A stretch of DNA of 64,000 nucleotides from Armatimonadota bacterium (GTDB taxonomy: Bacteria; Armatimonadota; Fimbriimonadia; Fimbriimonadales; Fimbriimonadaceae): NCBI GenBank assembly GCA_020161505.1, contig JAIUNY010000002.1:62001-126000 (forward strand), given 5' to 3'. This document shows, piece by piece, positions 42,391 to 50,479 of the stretch. The translations under genes were made by a program, and so were the position numbers. A model generated the notes under the pieces. It was not told where the DNA came from and made no database searches. It was given only the letters and a program-made list of their open reading frames with translations. Within the stretch, counting starts at the first letter, position 1. The number at the start of each line of letters is the position of its first letter.

Positions 42391-43193
42391 ACATTCGGCT
42401 GCAAGGCACCGGCGGCGCGGACGGTATTCCCGCCTTCTATAGCGATTCGAGGGTGAGCGTTCACGCTCGCCAGCATCGAGGCAAGAACATTCGCACGCGT
42501 TCCGCGGCTCTCGTCGACGAGTGCCTGAAAATCGATCTCGGCCCGGACACCTGGCATCAAATGGTGCGTGATGGTCTGGACGCCCGTGACTGGACGGCCC
42601 TGATCTTCACCCACTCCGACGCCGACCATTTCGCCCCGGATGAGCTGATGTACGCGCTCTATCCGTTCAACGACTACGAATTCGCCGGGTTCATGCTCTA
42701 CGCCAACATGACGATCTGCCGCCGGATTCTGGAGAAGTATCCGGAGTGGCCGTTCGAGATGTTCACCACCAAGAGCTTCCAGTCGTTCGAGCACGGTGGC
42801 TACGAAGTCACGCCGATTCGCGCCCATCATAAAGAGGATGAAGACGCCCACAACCTGGTGATTCAGGATGGCAAATCCACCCTTCTCTACGGCACCGATA
42901 CCGGCGTTTGGGATCCCCCGACTTGGGAGTATTTGGAAGGAATCAAAGCCGACTGCTTGATTCTGGAGTGCAGCGAGGCCTTCGCGAGCACCAACTACGA
43001 CGGGCACCTGGATATCCAAGAGTTCGACATGGTTCTGGAGCGTTTGCGCAAGCACGGAACCGTTCACAGCGGCACCCAGATCTGGACCACTCACCATTCC
43101 CATCAAGGCGAAGGAACGCACGACGAGCTCTGCGCTCACCTCGAACCGCGGGGCGTAAACGTCGGCTACGACGGCGTCGTGATTGAGTTCTGA
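42387..43193 (+). CDS. MBL-fold metallo-hydrolase
   Basis: 268 residues. Metallo-beta-lactamase fold of the PhnP/RNase Z-like branch. The motif FTHSDADHFAPDEL carries the metal-binding His and Asp residues; AHHKEDEDAHNLVI, LLYGTDTGVW and TTHHSHQGEGTHDEL provide further ligands. Related enzymes hydrolyse cyclic phosphodiesters. The GTG start lies in GTGA with the DUF1015 stop, so translation is coupled. Confidence 0.85.
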   Translation: MNIRLQGTGGADGIPAFYSDSRVSVHARQHRGKNIRTRSAALVDECLKIDLGPDTWHQMVRDGLDARDWTALIFTHSDADHFAPDELMYALYPFNDYEFAGFMLYANMTICRRILEKYPEWPFEMFTTKSFQSFEHGGYEVTPIRAHHKEDEDAHNLVIQDGKSTLLYGTDTGVWDPPTWEYLEGIKADCLILECSEAFASTNYDGHLDIQEFDMVLERLRKHGTVHSGTQIWTTHHSHQGEGTHDELCAHLEPRGVNVGYDGVVIEF

Positions 43194-43211
43194 GTCAGGT
43201 ATCGCCGTCGG

Positions 43212-43217
43212 TATACT
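43212..43217 (+). promoter_or_regulatory. -10 hexamer of the lipoprotein gene at 43225
   Basis: TATACT within GGTATACTG, 7 nt before the ATG; leaderless type. Confidence 0.5.
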
Positions 43218-43224
43218 GTTTGGT

Positions 43225-43779
43225 ATGCGGTTCCTTGGGAGAGTTCTGATCGTCGGACTGGCGGGATTGGTTCTGGCGTCGTGCGAGCGAGCCGTGCAGT
43301 TGCCGTACAAAGAGGTCGACTACGCCAGCCGGCAGGCACCACCTGAATCGAGTACCGGGCTGGGGAGACGAATCTTCTCGGTGATTGGAGAAGAAATCGG
43401 CGTGGCCTCGCAAACCGTGCCTCGCGTCCAGAACCAAGGTGTTGAATCTTACGGATCCAGCAGCATGCTCTCGCCGTATGGAGTGACCATCGGCGTTTAC
43501 TGGCGAAATTGGGAATTCACAGCTTGGGAGAACAAGGGGACAGAGTTCCGCACCGATTTCGAACCAGGCCTGAGCCAGGATTCGCTCTTCAAACTCCTGG
43601 GTCTGAAGAAGGAGGACTGGAAGAGTGAACCAGGTGAGTCGGATAGCTTCTTCAGCTCTGGCGAAAGCACCCTCTATCGGTGGAATCGGTATCGCATTCA
43701 GATCTTTGGGCCCCCATCATCCGTCTACAGGATGCACATTTGGTACGAGTATCCAGAACCAGGTGCCTTCTTCAAGTAG
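43225..43779 (+). CDS. Lipoprotein of unknown function
   Basis: 184 residues. Signal peptide with lipobox VLASC (Cys about 20). The mature part is rich in aromatic residues (YWRNWEFTAWENKGTEFRTD, MHIWYEYPEP) and is probably beta-rich. No family recognised. ATG 43225 is chosen because the TATACT hexamer lies 7 nt upstream. Confidence 0.75.
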   Translation: MRFLGRVLIVGLAGLVLASCERAVQLPYKEVDYASRQAPPESSTGLGRRIFSVIGEEIGVASQTVPRVQNQGVESYGSSSMLSPYGVTIGVYWRNWEFTAWENKGTEFRTDFEPGLSQDSLFKLLGLKKEDWKSEPGESDSFFSSGESTLYRWNRYRIQIFGPPSSVYRMHIWYEYPEPGAFFK

Positions 43780-43813
43780 CTTCCGACGCGCTTTCTGCAT
43801 CTCCCGCGACATC

Positions 43814-44197
43814 ATGCCCCTTCGTGCCGCCAAAGCGACCCTGGCCTGCCTGTTGGTGCATGTCGTCGCTTTCATCGCGTCCAGCCAAGTGCGTGAGGGC
43901 CTCGCCCCGGATGCTCTTGCGGGGTACTACGCAGCCGTCCCTCTTGCCGGGCGATGCGTCATCGCCGGATTGCTCTTCATGTCGGTGGTTGGCCTCCTTG
44001 CGTGGTCGTATGAAGAACATCCGGTCGCAGCCGCCGTGAGCCAAGCCCTGATGTCTGCGGCGACTGTGCTCGGGCTCGCCGTCCTCGTGGGAGGCGTTCC
44101 CATGACCCCGATGATCCTGGCCGCGACGGGCGCGGTCGGCATCACCTCGGCCTATTTGGGATGGGTCATCCAAGCCGCCCCGGAGCAAGCTGCATGA
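43814..44197 (+). CDS. Small four-helix membrane protein, first of a paralogous pair
   Basis: 127 residues, four predicted membrane helices at about 6-24, 46-66, 74-94 and 98-118. Between helices 1 and 2 it carries SSQVREGLAPDALAGYY. Aligns over its whole length with the next gene: SQVREGLAPD/SQIRQGIARD, AGLLFMSVVGLLAW/AGLINMMLIGFFTW and MTPMILAATGAVGITSAYLGWVI/LTPAMVLAGTLVGASSAWLGWAI. Not recognised. The start lies 34 bp after the lipoprotein stop; the stop overlaps the next start (ATGA). Heteromer formation is inferred. Confidence 0.72.
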   Translation: MPLRAAKATLACLLVHVVAFIASSQVREGLAPDALAGYYAAVPLAGRCVIAGLLFMSVVGLLAWSYEEHPVAAAVSQALMSAATVLGLAVLVGGVPMTPMILAATGAVGITSAYLGWVIQAAPEQAA

Positions 44198-44559
44198 TCG
44201 CTTTTTTCGCTGGATTGGCCATTGTTGCCTGCAACGTCATCATGTTTCTTGGCACGAGCCAGATTCGCCAAGGCATTGCCCGGGATCGCTGGAAATCCTA
44301 CTACGAGCGCACCACCCGCACCCAACGCACGGTCGTCGCTGGGCTCATCAACATGATGCTCATCGGGTTCTTCACCTGGGCGTTTCAAGCTGGCCCGGCG
44401 GTGGCCTCGGTCGTTCAATCCATCATGGGTGCCCTCGTGGTGCTGGGGATGGCGGTCACCCTGGGGCGCAAACGACTCACCCCCGCGATGGTTCTCGCCG
44501 GAACCCTCGTCGGCGCCAGTTCCGCGTGGCTGGGCTGGGCGATCATGCAGGCGCAGTGA
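44194..44559 (+). CDS. Small four-helix membrane protein, second of the pair
   Basis: 121 residues, a paralogue of the preceding protein with the same helix count. The loop after helix 1 is TSQIRQGIARDRWKSYYERT, more basic than in its partner. Duplicated small membrane proteins made from overlapping genes often act as heterodimers, as in paired SMR transporters, but there is no sequence similarity to SMR proteins. A perfect hairpin follows the stop. Confidence 0.72.
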   Translation: MIAFFAGLAIVACNVIMFLGTSQIRQGIARDRWKSYYERTTRTQRTVVAGLINMMLIGFFTWAFQAGPAVASVVQSIMGALVVLGMAVTLGRKRLTPAMVLAGTLVGASSAWLGWAIMQAQ

Positions 44560-44563
44560 CTCC

Positions 44564-44586
44564 GATTCTTTGGTTTCCAAAGAATC
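44564..44586. other. Perfect hairpin after the membrane pair
   Basis: GATTCTTTGG and CCAAAGAATC with a TTT loop, beginning 4 nt after the stop codon. No T-run follows, so it may stabilise the mRNA end or act as a binding site. Confidence 0.5.
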
Positions 44587-44699
44587 CCCTATACCAATAC
44601 AGCCCACTCCCCAAACCCTCTCCCCTACCTGCTGCAAGTTCACGGCGACCTATCACTTTACAGAAATGTATAAGTTTAATCTGTATTGTTTCGTCATAT

Positions 44700-44730
44700 T
44701 TGAACTAAACCGAACCCAATCGCCTACAAT
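44700..44730 (+). promoter_or_regulatory. Possible promoter of the aldehyde dehydrogenase gene
   Basis: TTGAAC (44700-44705), 19-nt spacer, TACAAT (44725-44730). The leader to the ATG would be about 45 nt, unlike the leaderless genes nearby. The surrounding 44600-44720 is AT-rich. Confidence 0.4.
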
Positions 44731-44782
44731 AGCCGAACAAGTCGATGGATGACTTGACCCAAGGATCCAACGAAGGCGACCT

Positions 44783-46306
44783 ATGAACACTCTCGAAACC
44801 ACGAAATCGCATCACCTGTGGCCCGACTTTAAGCCGCAATACGAAAACTACATCGGCGGCAAATGGACCGCTCCGGTGGACGGGCAGTATTTTGAGAACA
44901 CCACCCCGATCAACAACACCGTCATCGCACGGATGCCGAGATCGAACGCCAAAGATGTGGATCTCGCCGTCGCCGCCGCGCACAAAGCTTTTCCGGCGTG
45001 GTCGCAGACCTCTGCCACCGAGCGCAGCAACCTACTCCTCCGCATTGCCGACCGAATCGAGGCCAACCTTGAACTCCTCGCCCGGGTCGAAACCGTTGAC
45101 AACGGCAAAGCGATCCGCGAGACGCGCGCCGCCGATCTCCCGCTCGTCGTTGATCACTTCCGCTACTTCGCCGGAGTCATCCGCGCCGAAGAAGGATCGG
45201 TCAGCGAGCTCGATGCGACCACCGTGTCCATGATCATCAAGGAGCCGATTGGGGTTGTCGCTCAGATCATCCCGTGGAACTTCCCGCTCCTGATGGCCAC
45301 GTGGAAAATGGCTCCCGCACTCGCCGCCGGATGCTGCGTCGTCCTCAAACCCGCCGAGCAAACCCCGACCTCCATCGCCGTACTGTTCGAGCTTATTGGC
45401 GACCTGATTCCCGATGGCGTGGTGAACATCGTTCACGGCTTCGGCCCCGAAGCGGGCAAGCCTCTGGCCCAGCACAAAGATATCGCAAAGGTCGCCTTCA
45501 CCGGAGAAACCACCACCGGGCGGCTCATCATGCAGTACGCCTCCGAGAACCTCATCCCGGTGACGATGGAACTTGGCGGCAAGTCGCCGAACATCTTCAT
45601 GCCCAGCATCGCGGACGCCGACGATGACTTCTTCGACAAGTGCGTCGAAGGCGCCGTGATGTTCGCCCTCAACCAAGGCGAAGTCTGCACATGCCCCTCG
45701 CGCATCCTTGTCCACGAATCGGCTTACGATCGCTTTATGGAGCGAGTCATCGCCCGCACCGAGCAGATCAAGATGGGTCACCCACTCGATGGCGATGTGA
45801 TGATGGGCGCTCAGGCCTCGAACGACCAGTTCGAGAAGATCCTCAGCTACATCGATATCGGCAAGCAAGAAGGAGCCCAGGTTCTCACCGGCGGCGGCGA
45901 AGCCAAACTCGGCGGAGACCTCGACAATGGTCACTACATCCAGCCGACGATTTTGAAGGGCGACAACAAGATGCGTGTCTTCCAGGAAGAAATCTTCGGC
46001 CCCGTGACCTCGGTGACCACGTTCAAGTCGGCGGACGAAGCTCTGAGCATGGCGAACGACACCCTCTACGGACTCGGCGCTGGACTCTGGACGCGCGATG
46101 CCCACGAGCTGTATCAAATGCCGCGCGCCATCCAAGCAGGACGGGTTTGGGTGAACTGCTATCACCACTACCCCGCTCACGCTCCGTTCGGTGGCTACAA
46201 GAAGTCAGGATTCGGCCGCGAAACCCACCTGATGATGCTGAATCACTACCGACAAACCAAGAACCTTCTCATCAGCTACAGTAAGTCGAAGCTCGGCTTC
46301 TTCTAA
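44783..46306 (+). CDS. Aldehyde dehydrogenase (ExaC/AcoD-type)
   Basis: 507 residues. NAD-dependent oxidation of acetaldehyde or similar short aldehydes to acids. Contains [27 protein letters not shown] with the general-base Glu, [11 protein letters not shown] with the nucleophile Cys, and [10 protein letters not shown]. The GEVCTCPSR form marks the AcoD/ExaC group. The DUF779 gene that follows is its usual genomic partner. Confidence 0.95.
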   Translation: MNTLETTKSHHLWPDFKPQYENYIGGKWTAPVDGQYFENTTPINNTVIARMPRSNAKDVDLAVAAAHKAFPAWSQTSATERSNLLLRIADRIEANLELLARVETVDNGKAIRETRAADLPLVVDHFRYFAGVIRAEEGSVSELDATTVSMIIKEPIGVVAQIIPWNFPLLMATWKMAPALAAGCCVVLKPAEQTPTSIAVLFELIGDLIPDGVVNIVHGFGPEAGKPLAQHKDIAKVAFTGETTTGRLIMQYASENLIPVTMELGGKSPNIFMPSIADADDDFFDKCVEGAVMFALNQGEVCTCPSRILVHESAYDRFMERVIARTEQIKMGHPLDGDVMMGAQASNDQFEKILSYIDIGKQEGAQVLTGGGEAKLGGDLDNGHYIQPTILKGDNKMRVFQEEIFGPVTSVTTFKSADEALSMANDTLYGLGAGLWTRDAHELYQMPRAIQAGRVWVNCYHHYPAHAPFGGYKKSGFGRETHLMMLNHYRQTKNLLISYSKSKLGFF

Positions 46307-46367
46307 GCTGATGTGAACCTCCGAGCCGGCGAACAAGGGGTCGCCGGCTCTCCTCTTTTCTCAAGTC

Positions 46368-46736
46368 ATGTCTCGCGTCGATGCCACCCCCGAAGCCCTT
46401 GCCGTGATCGCCGATCTGCGGCGTATCCATGGCCCTCTCATGTTCCACCAGAGCGGAGGATGCTGCGATGGCTCTTCTCCTATGTGCTTTGCGGAGGGCG
46501 AATTCAAAGTCGGAGCCAGCGATGTCTGCCTCGGCGAGGTCGATGGTTGCCTCTTCTGGATGTCGGAATCCCAGTTCGCCTACTGGGAGCACACGCACCT
46601 CACGGTCGATGTCACGCCAGGCCGGGGTGCCTCCTTCTCGCTGGAGATTCCCCTCGGGATTCGGTTCGTGATCCGCTCGCGCGTGTTCACCGAGGAAGAA
46701 CGGGCGAATTTGCCTCCCGTCACTCGCGGGGAGTAG
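46368..46736 (+). CDS. DUF779-family protein
   Basis: 122 residues. FHQSGGCCDGSSPMCF near residue 26 is the conserved Cys-rich motif; further blocks are DVCLGEVDGCLFWMSESQFAYW and TVDVTPGRGASFSLE. DUF779 proteins are almost always encoded beside acetaldehyde dehydrogenase and may help its maturation or bind a metal; the function has not been established. It follows the aldehyde dehydrogenase by 61 bp. Confidence 0.9.
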   Translation: MSRVDATPEALAVIADLRRIHGPLMFHQSGGCCDGSSPMCFAEGEFKVGASDVCLGEVDGCLFWMSESQFAYWEHTHLTVDVTPGRGASFSLEIPLGIRFVIRSRVFTEEERANLPPVTRGE

Positions 46737-46819
46737 CTCTCCCGGAACTTTCTACGATGCTCCGGGCTCTCCGAACGCTCAGTGAGTGAAAGAGCGCATG
46801 CGAGTGAACGAACGCTGCC

Positions 46820-48349
46820 TCACCGCTCGCCGGGGAGCACGATGCCGCGCATGATGACCCGTTGGGCGAACAGAAACACGAGCAGAGTCGGCAGAGCCGC
46901 AATCGTCACCGCCGCCATCACCACTGCCTTCGGCGCAATCAGCTGAAGCTGATAGATGAAGACCATCAGAGTCCACATCTCTCGGTTTTGGGCGACGAGA
47001 AAGGCGTAAATGAACGCCCCATACGCTCCCATAAACGCCAGCAACGCCATGTAACCAAAAACCGGACGACTCAGCGGGAAGGCGATTTTCAGCATCATCT
47101 TCCACTCCGGAGCCCCGTCGATCTGGCCCGATTCGAACACCTCCTGAGGCAGGGAATCGAAGAATCCCTTGAGCAAGAAGATCATGTACCCGCTCGCCGC
47201 CGTTGGCAGAACAAGCGCGGCGAAGGTGTTCAGCAGGTTCAAATCCTTGAGCAGAAGGAAACTCGGGATCATCGCGACTTCCGCCGGGAATGCCATGGTG
47301 GCGAGCAGGAACAGCAGAATCTTGCCCGTCGCTTTCATCGGGAATCGGCTGAGCGCATAGGCCGCCAGGGGATTCACCGTCAGCTGCACCAAGATCACAA
47401 GCAGGCAGAACACTACCGTATTGACCACCGCGCGACCATTCAGCAGGATGTAGTCAATCACATACCGATAGTTGCGCCAGGTGAATTCGTGGCGAATCGT
47501 AGCGGCATTGGCACTCACGAACGCCTCGTTCTGCGCGGCGAGAGGCAACTCGCCACCGAATCGTGACTCCAAACTGGGCTTGCCTTTCAAGACTTCCGGA
47601 ATCCCTGTCGCCTCAAAATCGGCAACAAGGGGATCGACCGACGCACTCGCCGGGAGCACAATCTCCTCAAACGCCTTCGCCTCACCCACCAGAACCGGAG
47701 GGACATCGCCCAGTTGGTTCTTTGTCTTCACCCTCAGAAACTCTTGGAACAGCCTGCGGTGAGTTAGGGGCACACGGTATTCGACAGGCAAAGTCTCTTT
47801 AAACTCCATCCAGTCACGCCACTTCTGATCCCCTTTCGGCTTCCAACCGGGTTGATCGAGCCGTTCGGGTGGCGGCGTGACTTGCTGGTACGCGCCGTTG
47901 ATCTCGTTGAACGCCTCGTTGACCTCCTGGACCGTGGGGTACTTCGTTTTCAGCCAGTCTTGCCACCTCACATTCAGTCGGCTCGTGACATGGTTGCCCG
48001 GCATCCGGAAGGCTGCGATCCACACGGTGGGAGGAAGCTCGGAGAGCCACTTTTCGTACGTCTCCACATCGGCACCCTCGGGATTCGAGGCTGCTGCGTG
48101 GGCCATCCAACTCGCATCGCCCGAGTACTTGTCGTCGATGTATTTGGTCAGAAGTTCTTTCTGATCGCCCCAGAAAGCCGGAATGAGCTTGTTGTCGTTC
48201 TGATCGGTTGGCCCCTTGAACCCGGTCATCAGCATCATGCCGAAGGGGTACAGCGTGGTGAGGGCGCCAATGGTCAGCAAAAGATACACGATCGCCATCG
48301 CGAACCGTGCTCGGGGCCGTTTTCGCCCCACTTTGCCGACCAAGGACAT
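46820..48349 (-). CDS. MalG-type sugar ABC transporter permease with large periplasmic insertion
   Basis: 509 residues, nearly double the normal MalG length. TM1 is about 17-38. An insertion of about 250 residues (45-295) lies where the first periplasmic loop belongs. From 300 on comes the ordinary permease: TM helices and the ATPase-contact loop EVFESGQIDGAPEWKMML (403-420). The insertion includes VRWQDWLKTKYPTVQEVNEA, which resembles a segment of GH42-type glycosidases (a W-x-x-FL-x-x-KYGT-x-x-LN pattern). No binding protein, second permease or ATPase is adjacent. Similar long forms are known in Armatimonadota and Planctomycetota-like genomes. Confidence 0.85.
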   Translation of the reverse strand: MSLVGKVGRKRPRARFAMAIVYLLLTIGALTTLYPFGMMLMTGFKGPTDQNDNKLIPAFWGDQKELLTKYIDDKYSGDASWMAHAAASNPEGADVETYEKWLSELPPTVWIAAFRMPGNHVTSRLNVRWQDWLKTKYPTVQEVNEAFNEINGAYQQVTPPPERLDQPGWKPKGDQKWRDWMEFKETLPVEYRVPLTHRRLFQEFLRVKTKNQLGDVPPVLVGEAKAFEEIVLPASASVDPLVADFEATGIPEVLKGKPSLESRFGGELPLAAQNEAFVSANAATIRHEFTWRNYRYVIDYILLNGRAVVNTVVFCLLVILVQLTVNPLAAYALSRFPMKATGKILLFLLATMAFPAEVAMIPSFLLLKDLNLLNTFAALVLPTAASGYMIFLLKGFFDSLPQEVFESGQIDGAPEWKMMLKIAFPLSRPVFGYMALLAFMGAYGAFIYAFLVAQNREMWTLMVFIYQLQLIAPKAVVMAAVTIAALPTLLVFLFAQRVIMRGIVLPGER

Positions 48350-48357
48350 AGAACTTG

Positions 48358-48363
48358 ATTGTA
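48358..48363 (-). promoter_or_regulatory. -10 hexamer of the MalG-type permease gene
   Basis: TACAAT on the minus strand, 8 nt before the ATG; leaderless type. Confidence 0.5.
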
Positions 48364-48395
48364 GCTGATCCCCGCCCCTCTCGGCTTTGGACGCT

Positions 48396-48437
48396 CAAAA
48401 CAGAATCGCCCGAGCTGGAGAATCCAACTCGGGCGAT
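48396..48437 (-). terminator. metK: Rho-independent terminator of metK
   Basis: ATCGCCCGAG...CTCGGGCGAT stem of 10 bp with an inner TGGA/TCCA stem, loop GAA; on the minus strand it is followed by TCTGTTTTG. Confidence 0.8.
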
Positions 48438-48457
48438 GAACTTGGTGAGAAGCCAGA

Positions 48458-49612
48458 TCAGCCGCGCAGGGCGTCGGCGGGAGCCACGTTTTCCCACGGA
48501 AAATCGGCATGACCGAAGTGTCCGTTCTTTGCGGTTTGCAGATAGATCGGCTGGCGCAGACCCAGGTGATTCATGATTCCCTTCGGCGAGAGATCGAAAG
48601 TATCGCTCACGCGCTTGGCGATGACTTCCGGATCGATGGTTTCGGTGCCGAACGTTTCGATGTTCACGCTCACCGGTTGAGCCACGCCGATGGCGTAGGC
48701 CAGACCAACGACCACCTTCTCAGCGAGACCGGCCGCGACAATGCACTTCGCCACGTGACGAGCCATGTACGCCGCGCTTCGGTCAACCTTTGTGGGATCC
48801 TTGCCGCTGAAGGCTCCGCCACCATGCGGGCACATGCCGCCGTAGGTGTCCACGATGATCTTGCGACCGGTCAGGCCAGTATCGCCCGCCGGGCCACCTT
48901 TCACAAATCGACCAGTCGGGTTGTAGTGCTTCGTGATGTCGCCTTCCACGTAATTCATGTACCGAGCCAGCACCGGATCCACGATTTGGGTTTGGATCGA
49001 GTCGCGAATCGAGTCGCTCACGCGATCCTCGTGCTGCTGGCTGACCACGATCGTGTCAATCCGCTTGGGTCGGCCGTTTTCGTAGACCACCGACACCTGA
49101 CCCTTTGCGTCCGGTCGGAATCCAAGCTCGGGAGCAGCCTTGCGCACCGCGACGGACTGGCGCATCAGGGCATGGCTGATGCTGATCGGAAGCGGCATCA
49201 GCTCGGGAGTCTCCGTGCAGGCCATTCCGAACATCATTCCTTGGTCGCCCGCGCCGCCGGTGTCCACGCCCATCGCGATATCAGCGGATTGAGGCTGAAT
49301 GGCGACCAAAACGCCGCAGTTTTCGCCATCAAAGCCGATCTCGGAATCGGTATAGCCGATGTCCATGATCGTCTCGCGCACCACGCGCTGAACGTTGACA
49401 TACCCTTCGCTTGTCACTTCGCCGCTGACCACGGCCACACCGTGTGCGAGCATCGTTTCGATCGCCACGCGGCACCGCTTTTCGGCGGGGACATCGAGTT
49501 CAATATCCTGGCGGAGAAACTCGTCCAACAGAGCGTCAGAGATCTGGTCGGCAACCTTGTCCGGGTGCCCTTCACTCACGCTTTCAGAGGTGTAAATGTG
49601 CTCGTAGGCCAT
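48458..49612 (-). CDS. metK: S-adenosylmethionine synthetase
   Basis: 384 residues. Makes SAM from methionine and ATP. Contains TSESVSEGHPDKVADQISDA, GAGDQGMMFGMAC, and GGGAFSGKDPTKVDRSAAY with the ATP/phosphate residues. The ATG at 49612 gives the standard start MAYEHIYTSESV; longer upstream starts would run into the leader. No SAM riboswitch consensus was seen in the short leader. A TATCCT hexamer lies 15 nt upstream. Confidence 0.96.
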   Translation of the reverse strand: MAYEHIYTSESVSEGHPDKVADQISDALLDEFLRQDIELDVPAEKRCRVAIETMLAHGVAVVSGEVTSEGYVNVQRVVRETIMDIGYTDSEIGFDGENCGVLVAIQPQSADIAMGVDTGGAGDQGMMFGMACTETPELMPLPISISHALMRQSVAVRKAAPELGFRPDAKGQVSVVYENGRPKRIDTIVVSQQHEDRVSDSIRDSIQTQIVDPVLARYMNYVEGDITKHYNPTGRFVKGGPAGDTGLTGRKIIVDTYGGMCPHGGGAFSGKDPTKVDRSAAYMARHVAKCIVAAGLAEKVVVGLAYAIGVAQPVSVNIETFGTETIDPEVIAKRVSDTFDLSPKGIMNHLGLRQPIYLQTAKNGHFGHADFPWENVAPADALRG

Positions 49613-49663
49613 CGTCGATTGACGCAAAGGATACCGATCCCCCCAAGGGGGCGCAGGGTCCGC

Positions 49664-49702
49664 CAAACAGAACGCCCCTGCACCGTCGGGCGCAAGGGCG
49701 TT
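49664..49702 (-). terminator. Hairpin after the STN-domain gene
   Basis: AACGCCCTTGC pairs with GCAGGGGCGTT (one G-U) on the minus strand, with only CTGTTT behind it; a weak terminator between the STN gene and metK. Confidence 0.5.
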
Positions 49703-49722
49703 TGAATTCGGCGAGAAGGGAG

Positions 49723-50451
49723 TTAGTCGGCCTTTTCGATCTTGATCGTTTTGAACTCCGTGAGCGTCCACTTGAGCTTCGCCGCATCGCACACTACATC
49801 GAGCGCGTACTTCAGCGATGTGTCAATCAGGAAGGCATCAAGCTTGTAGTTCGGCACATTCTCCGCGACTTCCAGCTTCACCCCGGTTTGCTTACTGAAC
49901 TCCTCGAACACTTTGCGGATGTCCGTCATGCTCAGGCGGGTGGTGAGGCGCTTGTTCAGATCCGTCGTGGTCAGGCGACCAGCCGGGTTCGATTCCGGCT
50001 TCGGATTCGGCTTCGCTTCAGGCTTGGCTTCCGGCTTGTGCTCACCTGGCGTGGCGGGCTTGTGCTCCGGTTTGGCTTGCGGCTTCGATTCAGGCTTGGT
50101 CGTCGGCTTGGTGTCGGCGGGCGAAGGCTTTCGGTTGCGACCAATGTAGTAGATTCCGTTCTTCACTTCATACGAAATCTCCGCGTTCTTCATCACGATC
50201 TCAAGCGCTTCTTGGAACGAAACATCTTCGAGGTGGAGATAGAGAACGTATCGAACCCCGGCATCGAGCACGAAGTTCTTGTCGGTTTGACGGAAAAGCT
50301 CGTACAGCACGCTGCGGACGTCTTCGCCCTTGCTGCTGATCGTAACCTTCTCGCCCGACGTGGTGACGCCGGAATCGAGCGGGGTGGCGTGGCTCATCGC
50401 CCCCAGCAGTGTGAGGACACAGGCGCACAGGAGAGCGGTGGTTCGTTTCAT
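49723..50451 (-). CDS. Exported protein with two secretin/TonB short N-terminal (STN) domains
   Basis: 242 residues. Signal peptide (about 22). Two STN-like modules: first at about 28-100 (VRSVLYELFRQTDKNFVLDA, SFQEALEIVMKNAEISYEV, IYYIG), second at about 165-240 (DIRKVFEEFSKQTGVKLEVA, SLKYALDVVCDAAKLKWTL). A Lys/Pro/Glu repeat linker separates them. STN domains form the periplasmic part of secretins and FecA-type receptors; here the barrel itself is missing, so the protein may be a periplasmic sensor or adaptor. The gene lies 28 bp downstream of the anti-sigma-like gene. Confidence 0.75.
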   Translation of the reverse strand: MKRTTALLCACVLTLLGAMSHATPLDSGVTTSGEKVTISSKGEDVRSVLYELFRQTDKNFVLDAGVRYVLYLHLEDVSFQEALEIVMKNAEISYEVKNGIYYIGRNRKPSPADTKPTTKPESKPQAKPEHKPATPGEHKPEAKPEAKPNPKPESNPAGRLTTTDLNKRLTTRLSMTDIRKVFEEFSKQTGVKLEVAENVPNYKLDAFLIDTSLKYALDVVCDAAKLKWTLTEFKTIKIEKAD

Positions 50452-50479
50452 GATTCGTATTTCCTTTCCTTGAATGGGA

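Noticed and set aside
48509-49705. 398-codon plus-strand frame opposite metK
   Set aside because: metK motifs on the minus strand are unmistakable; the opposite frame has no family features.
49613-49722. SAM riboswitch in the metK leader
   Set aside because: The leader is only about 110 nt and contains the terminator hairpin of the upstream gene; no SAM-I, II or III consensus could be recognised.
49970-50125. Lys/Pro/Glu-rich repeat in the STN protein as a DNA tandem repeat of interest
   Set aside because: The units vary in length and sequence; it is a normal periplasm-spanning linker as in TonB.
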